The position numbers and the translations under genes are program-made. Below the pieces are notes generated by a model. It saw only the letters and a list, made by a program, of their open reading frames with translations, was not told where the DNA came from and searched no databases. A stretch of DNA of 64,000 bases, taken from assembly GCA_025084515.1 (NCBI GenBank), contig JAJAGP010000857.1:124001-188000 (forward strand). The letters run 5' to 3'. This document shows, in pieces, positions 58,876-64,000 of this stretch. Positions within the stretch are counted from its first letter, which is position 1. The number at the start of each line of letters is the position of its first letter. This DNA is from Ancistrus triradiatus (lineage: Eukaryota > Chordata > Actinopteri > Siluriformes > Loricariidae).

Positions 58876-60470
58876 ATACTTGCAATTAGAAATATTCAAC
58901 CCCGTCACCTAGGGGTGGGCAGTATGACGATTTTATTGCATCGTGATAAATTTTCTTATCATGATAGACAGTATGCTTTTCTGAGCATATTGTGGATATC
59001 ATCAGTGTTTAAAGACCAACGTCATGTTTCTTTATAAAGAGTGTAATTAGTCATGTTTAATTGGATGCACAGTTTGAATAAAAATAACTTTACTAAATGT
59101 ATGATAACATTTGAATAGCATTTTTAAAGAATCTGTCACTACTGACACATTTTGTCTACGATTACATATATTGTGTATCGTGAACATCTTTAATTATTGT
59201 GATATAATGTTTTTACCATATAACCCATCCATACCATCACCTTAGTGTATTGGGGGTTTGTAAAGAATTGAATGAAAATGTATAAGAATAAGTCCAAGTA
59301 AACAAAGAAAGAATATTCATTGTTACATAGAGGCAGTTTTGATAATAGTTGTGAGTTTATGTGATTTTGGTAAGTGCTGACAAGCTTCTGACACCTCTCT
59401 TGTTTAATCTTTGCACGGTCTTCTTGTGCAAAAGCTTCCAGCTCATTGAGGTTTGATGGCTTTTGTGCGGAAATGGCTTTTGTAAGTCCTACCAAAGATT
59501 TTCTATGGGATTAAAATCTGCCTCAAGATTTGGTTGACTTGGAAATGTGCTTGGGATCATTGTCTTGCTGGAGAACACCAAGGTTTGAGTTTTTCAGAGA
59601 AGAATTTCTCCTCAAAATGGTTTGGTACATCTGTGAAGCCATGATGCCAGTTTCACAGTGAATATTGGCAGTTCCTGCAGCACAAAAACATCTCAACATC
59701 GTCACTGCGTCACCTCCATGCTTGATTGTGGGGAAAGTATCCCTTTGGTTATAAACCTCACCTTTTCTTGTTCTCGACAATCCACTGATGCATATTGCTA
59801 GACAGTTCCACTTTTGTTTCACGTCTCCATAGAATTGTGTCCAAGAACTCTGCAGGTTTATCCAAATTCCTTCTGGCATTTACCAGGTGACCCTACTTCT
59901 GCTTCTTGCTCAAGAGTGAGTGCATTGTGGAGTCTGGCAGTGAAGTCTTTGGTTGTTAAGTGATCATCTTATAGTTGACGTTGATACATTTGTTCCAGCA
60001 TTTCTCGGATCATCCTGTATGTTTTTTGCAGTAACAGGGTTTTTTTTCTTCATTGTCCTGATGACATGGCTAAATCTTCTTGATGAATGTTGGGCTTCTC
60101 CCATGGCCAGACATGTTTCCTGCTTTTTCATAAGTTTTGAACTTCTGTACAATGTTCACAGTGATGTCTTCAGGTATGTTCCAAGGTCTTGAATATCATC
60201 GTATACCAACTGAGCTTTTAGTGCAGCAAAATTCTCCCCACTTTCAGCTTTTGTGACAGCTCCTAAGTGTTCACAAGGAACGCATCCCTGGTTGGCATTT
60301 ATGTAAACACATCATGGCTGAAGCAAATTAAGGGTCATTATTGAGTCCCCAATGTTTTTATGAATGTTTTAACCCAAACCTCAGGTTATACAGACTAGCA
60401 GTAGGTTTTAAAATCAGAAATATTATGTATGGGCTGAATAATTGTGACATGGCAGTGTTAACCAATTATT
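58876..60470 (-). mobile_element. Tc1-like family 5 copy interrupted by a hAT-like element
   Basis: acttgcaattagaaatattc end at about 58878 and aatcagaaatattatgtatg in reverse near 60410. Minus-strand transposase pieces at 59879-59523 (SGLSRTRKGEVYNQRDTFPT, GVLQQDNDPKHISKS) and 59495-59190 (SAQKPSNLNELEAFAQEDRA). Frames are broken. Confidence 0.75.
58911..59234. mobile_element. Small hAT-like element nested in the family 5 copy
   Basis: Begins aggggtgggcagtatgacga and ends taacccatccatac (inverted TGGG-TAT ends). Flanked by cgtcacct (58903-58910) and catcacct (59235-59242), an 8-base duplication with one mismatch. Interior rich in atcgtgata motifs, like 15468-15799. Confidence 0.7.
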
Positions 60471-60667
60471 CCAGTACTCTGAAGTACCACATCATTCATT
60501 GTCTTTGTTTGTTTGTTGTGTCACTCAACTGATAAAGACTTGATTTAATTTAAAGCAAGGTCTAGCTCTGCTGGAAAGTTTAATGCTATGAAGCCATACT
60601 TTCTTTTGGGTGGTTAAATATTGCTGATTGCAAGTGTGTATAAAATTACAAATATGTGCTGCTTATA

Positions 60668-60822
60668 AGACTTGCAACTGATTCAGTCTTACAATCCAGG
60701 CACTTTTTCCTTAAGGGCCGTGTTCAAGTGTTCAACGGTTGTAGCTTTGCAGAGGTGGGATTTGAATCCTGGACCTTTATGACCACAGTCTAGTACCTTA
60801 ACCATTCGCCACCAAAGTCGCA
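60668..60822 (-). repeat. tRNA-derived SINE, tail truncated
   Basis: gattcagtcttacaatccag, gggatttgaatcctggacct (B box), ttaaccattcgccaccaaag head. Confidence 0.75.
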
Positions 60823-60839
60823 TAAATAAATATAAATAA

Positions 60840-61090
60840 TCAGAACTAGAATGTATATTGCAATCCAGGACCACCAACGTCAGTGTCTGACCTCTCAAAT
60901 GCTCTTCTGGATGAATGGGCAAAACTTCTAATAGACTCACTCCAAAACCTTGTAGAAAGCCTTTCCAGATGAGTGGGAGCTGTTATAGCTACAAACGGGA
61001 CCAACTCTATATTAATGCTTATGGATTTAGGATGGGATATGATACAATTTCCTGTAGGTGTCTCAATACTTTTGTCTTTGTGTATGTAAC
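60840..61090 (+). mobile_element. Family 9 DNA-transposon 3' end
   Basis: Reads SVSDLSNALLDEWAKLLIDS then LQNLVESLSR, the C-terminal layout of a Tc1-type transposase. Ends gtctcaatacttttgtcttt. 5' part absent. Confidence 0.6.
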
Positions 61091-63129
61091 ATTCCTAAAA
61101 GAGTCCTGTTACTCCTCAGACTGTGTAAGAATTGACTCCACATACTAGGTAAAAAAAAAAAAAAAACATAGGCTGTTTCTGTAACATTAGTACAAGTCTT
61201 TAAATGCAATTACATTCTGCTAACACATGGTCATCATATCTGCCTCCAGCATAACCAGCGTTTCTTTTTGCATTATGGCACGTTAGAGTCAGACAGACCT
61301 GCGACTGTGTGATGTTAGCAGCATATCATCTTAAGGGTTTGTCAATGCTGGACCAAAATTATGACAGTATGATGGGATTAAGCAGTTGTACAGGTTTATA
61401 GTTAGTATGGTCACATATGTGCATAGTTGACCAGTTGCTGAAATTTGAGATTGTACAGTTCAGGAGAGACTGCATGACTACTCACAGCATCTGTCATTTT
61501 TGATCAGTGAAGGTGATCTGCTGCTTACTGTCATACAATACTAATGGAACTGACATACAAACACAGCAGCCTCCCACATCCCAAAGACATGAGTTAGGTT
61601 ACACATCTCTAAACTGACCTGGTGTGAATGTGACTGACTAGTATCGGCATAACCTTGTTCCTTTCGTGAATAGCCATGGATGCCAAAAAATTAAAATAAA
61701 TAAATGAACAAAACAAATAATTGTATGGGTTGGTTAAATCCTAAAACTCACTATCAGAACCACTGACCAGCGACAAGTGGCAGCATTTGGCACTAGAAGA
61801 AACAGCTGTGAAATAGTAAGGAAAAGACCCTGCTTTTTAGAGAGGCAAAGCCTAGCACAATACATGGATCCATAGATGGATCAGGCAGAAAGATCAGTCA
61901 GCTCATTGAAAGCAGCTGAAGTTTAGACTATAAGGTACCAGGTAGGAAGTTTGCCTTAGGAAATAATCCACTTAAGAAATAATGGGCTTCCGTTATCCGA
62001 ACCATTTCTCAGAACTCCATGATTGAGTTGGTTCTATGTTTACCCTACGTTTTGTTTCAGAACAGTTAATTTGATTAAACTGGCAGCTGTGTGCTAACGT
62101 TCATTTATTTTCAGCTGAAGTTGCTTGAAGGATTTGCAATGTGTTCTGTCATCATTTATCCAGGACAATTTACCTCCCCGCCATATGGCCGTGCTCAAAC
62201 CCTTCATTTGTTTATCTATTTATTACTTAGTTGAGCCTGGCTTTCATTTATTTACACCATGTGAGCATGATTGCGTCTGTAGTGTTTTCCAAATGCTTTA
62301 CACTGGTTTTTCAGTGTTATAAAAGGACCATGGAAGACCATTTGAATCACTGCTCAGCTTCTTCACCTGCTGAGCGTTCCTGCTGACCTTGGCTCAGGAT
62401 GTCTGGCGTAGGCTCTTTAATAGGCTCTGTGCTTACCTTTCACTTGCAATAACTGTTTCTGCTGTGACAAGTGGTCCCCAGCGTTGCCATTTACAGGACT
62501 TTAAGTGGCTTCCTATGTTTCTTAGGGACAATATTAGAAATATCGTGCTCTTTGAGAACTGATGGGTATAAGCTGTATTATCCACACTGTTCCTTTTGGA
62601 TATAACCTTGGTTTGTAGATTAGTTGTGGCATGTGGTCTTTAATTGAAAGTTTTGGCATATGTGTTTAAATGAATTTAATAATAAATAAGTTTCATTACT
62701 GTAAAAATGTTATCCAACACGATTAGGGAGAAAATACTACTCCCTAAATTGGTAAACAATAAATAAGATCTTAAGTTTGTTTACATATATGACTAAAATC
62801 ACACCTGCCTTTTTTGTTTTACTTGGACTAAACTACTGATCATTGATAACATTAAAACCATTTGCCTAATATAAAGGCTCTGACCTGTTGAGTCTTGAAC
62901 TCAAGACCTCTGAAGATGTATGGTGAGGTCTGACGCAAAGACGTTAGCAGAAGTTCCTCAGTCAAACAGAGATCACCAGCTAACACAGAGAAGATGCCAG
63001 AAAGGGTACAAGATTAAGTTAGGGCAACTGTATAGTTGAGCACAAATGTCAGACTACTACAACTAACTCTAAATCTATAACAAAAGCTAAATGTACAATT
63101 AATAAAGTCAAAATATAAAGTTAAAACAG
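61091..63129. other. Intronic or intergenic sequence
   Basis: A fragment of the tRNA-headed repeat (cctcccacatcccaaagaca, 61570-61690) is present. No exon was recognised. Confidence 0.35.
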
Positions 63130-63325
63130 GGTCAAGTCAGATCTATTTATATAGCGCTTTTTACAAAGGAGCATTGTCTCAAAGCAACTTTACAAGTTTA
63201 GATTATCTCCTAATAACTACGTCCATTCCCAAATTGAGCAAGTGGCAAGGAAAAACTCCCTGAGTGTTCTAGGAAGAAACCTTGGGAGGACCAAGACTCA
63301 AAAAGGGACCCAACCTCCTTGGGCG
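63130..63325 (+). repeat. Dispersed repeat, family 'tcaagtcag-tttatatagcgc', copy 4
   Basis: gtcaagtcagatctatttat to gggacccaacctccttgggc. It is followed to the window end by sequence in which nothing was recognised. Confidence 0.85.
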
Positions 63326-64000
63326 GCGTAGATGATAAATCTAAGAGCGAAACTAAAGTCATGGAGTCAAAGTTCGAATAAAATGTGAAGTATGCACATG
63401 GGCATTAAGTGGCCCGGGTATGATGGGGCTGGAGCTGATGACGGAAGCAGCTTGAGTGGAGCTCCAGCAGATGAACATCATGTGTGGGGCTGGAACTGCC
63501 GGAACACAGCTCGGAGAGAAAACAGAAAATGTAATTAGTTATTGATTAAGAGCACAGTGTCTATTAACAATCACTGATGCCATGTGTAGCATGAGATCCC
63601 GGCAGCATTAGCTATAGCAGCATAGCTAGAAAGAGGAGAACTGGTAGGAAACACAGCCAAGAGGGATCACATGAGACATTGGCAACCCCACGGGAGGCAG
63701 AAGACAGCAACCCAACGTCTCTGATCACCATAAGACTCATTGACTATGACTAGGGTATCTGTATCTGTGTAAGTTTAACTAAAACTGGTCGGATAACCTC
63801 AGTTTTGGACTACGGTTAATTCCAGTTCAAGGAAATCAGTATGATGCGCGTTACACCCTGTGCATATTGGTTCATCAGAAAATACAGGAATCACATGCTT
63901 GCAGTAAAGTCTGTACACATAATAATACATAATATATTAAGCCACGTGCAATGTGGCAGAGGGATTTGTGGTGACACTTAAGGACTGAAGTTGTAGTTCT

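Noticed and set aside
62125..62322. Possible second exon of the gene starting at 53.7 kb
   Set aside because: A TTTTCAG acceptor is present before the frame, but there is no donor, family similarity or conserved composition to support it.

Overview
The window is vertebrate nuclear DNA, almost certainly from a teleost fish. It shows spliced genes with GT-AG introns, a very dense load of decayed Tc1/mariner transposons, tRNA-derived SINEs whose 3' tail matches a LINE tail, hAT and PIF/Harbinger-like non-autonomous elements, and CpG/CCAAT-type promoter DNA. An ostariophysan (catfish/characin/carp-type) fish is plausible from the repeat style, but the species is not determined.

Three protein-coding genes can be reconstructed exon by exon. 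(1) 1800-2537 (+): the last three exons of a GABARAP-type Atg8 gene; its first exon lies before the window. (2) 7014-13144 (+): a nine-exon SPATA6-family gene, best matched to spata6l. (3) 39148-17725 (-): a twelve-exon glutamate/aspartate transporter, slc1a1 (EAAT3), with its TATA box near 39281. The spata6l and slc1a1 genes converge tail to tail, which is the arrangement known for SLC1A1-SPATA6L in human 9p24, so this is a conserved pair. A fourth gene probably begins at 53.6-54.04 kb (+): a CpG-rich promoter with two CCAAT boxes and a GC box leads to an exon ending in ATGG followed by a consensus donor. No later exon of it was recognised before the window ends.

Nearly everything else is repeats. 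At least nine Tc1/mariner-like families are present, most with broken transposase frames. One Tc1 copy (44.4-47.3 kb) carries a second Tc1 element inserted exactly at a TA. Another Tc1 remnant (18.65-20.6 kb) carries a short LTR-bounded element whose interior is a 30-bp minisatellite (19511-19870). Two small hAT-like elements have recognisable 8-bp target duplications. A pogo/Tigger-type MITE keeps a piece of its helix-turn-helix, and a Harbinger-like element keeps a MADF-type exon. A perfect 33-bp inverted repeat with a 9-nt loop lies at 52565-52639.

No prokaryotic features, CRISPR arrays, rRNA or functional tRNA genes were seen, and no convincing new multi-gene system. The most unusual items are the minisatellite-cored LTR element, the long perfect hairpin, the two competing acceptors that give spata6l different C termini, and the orphan first exon.
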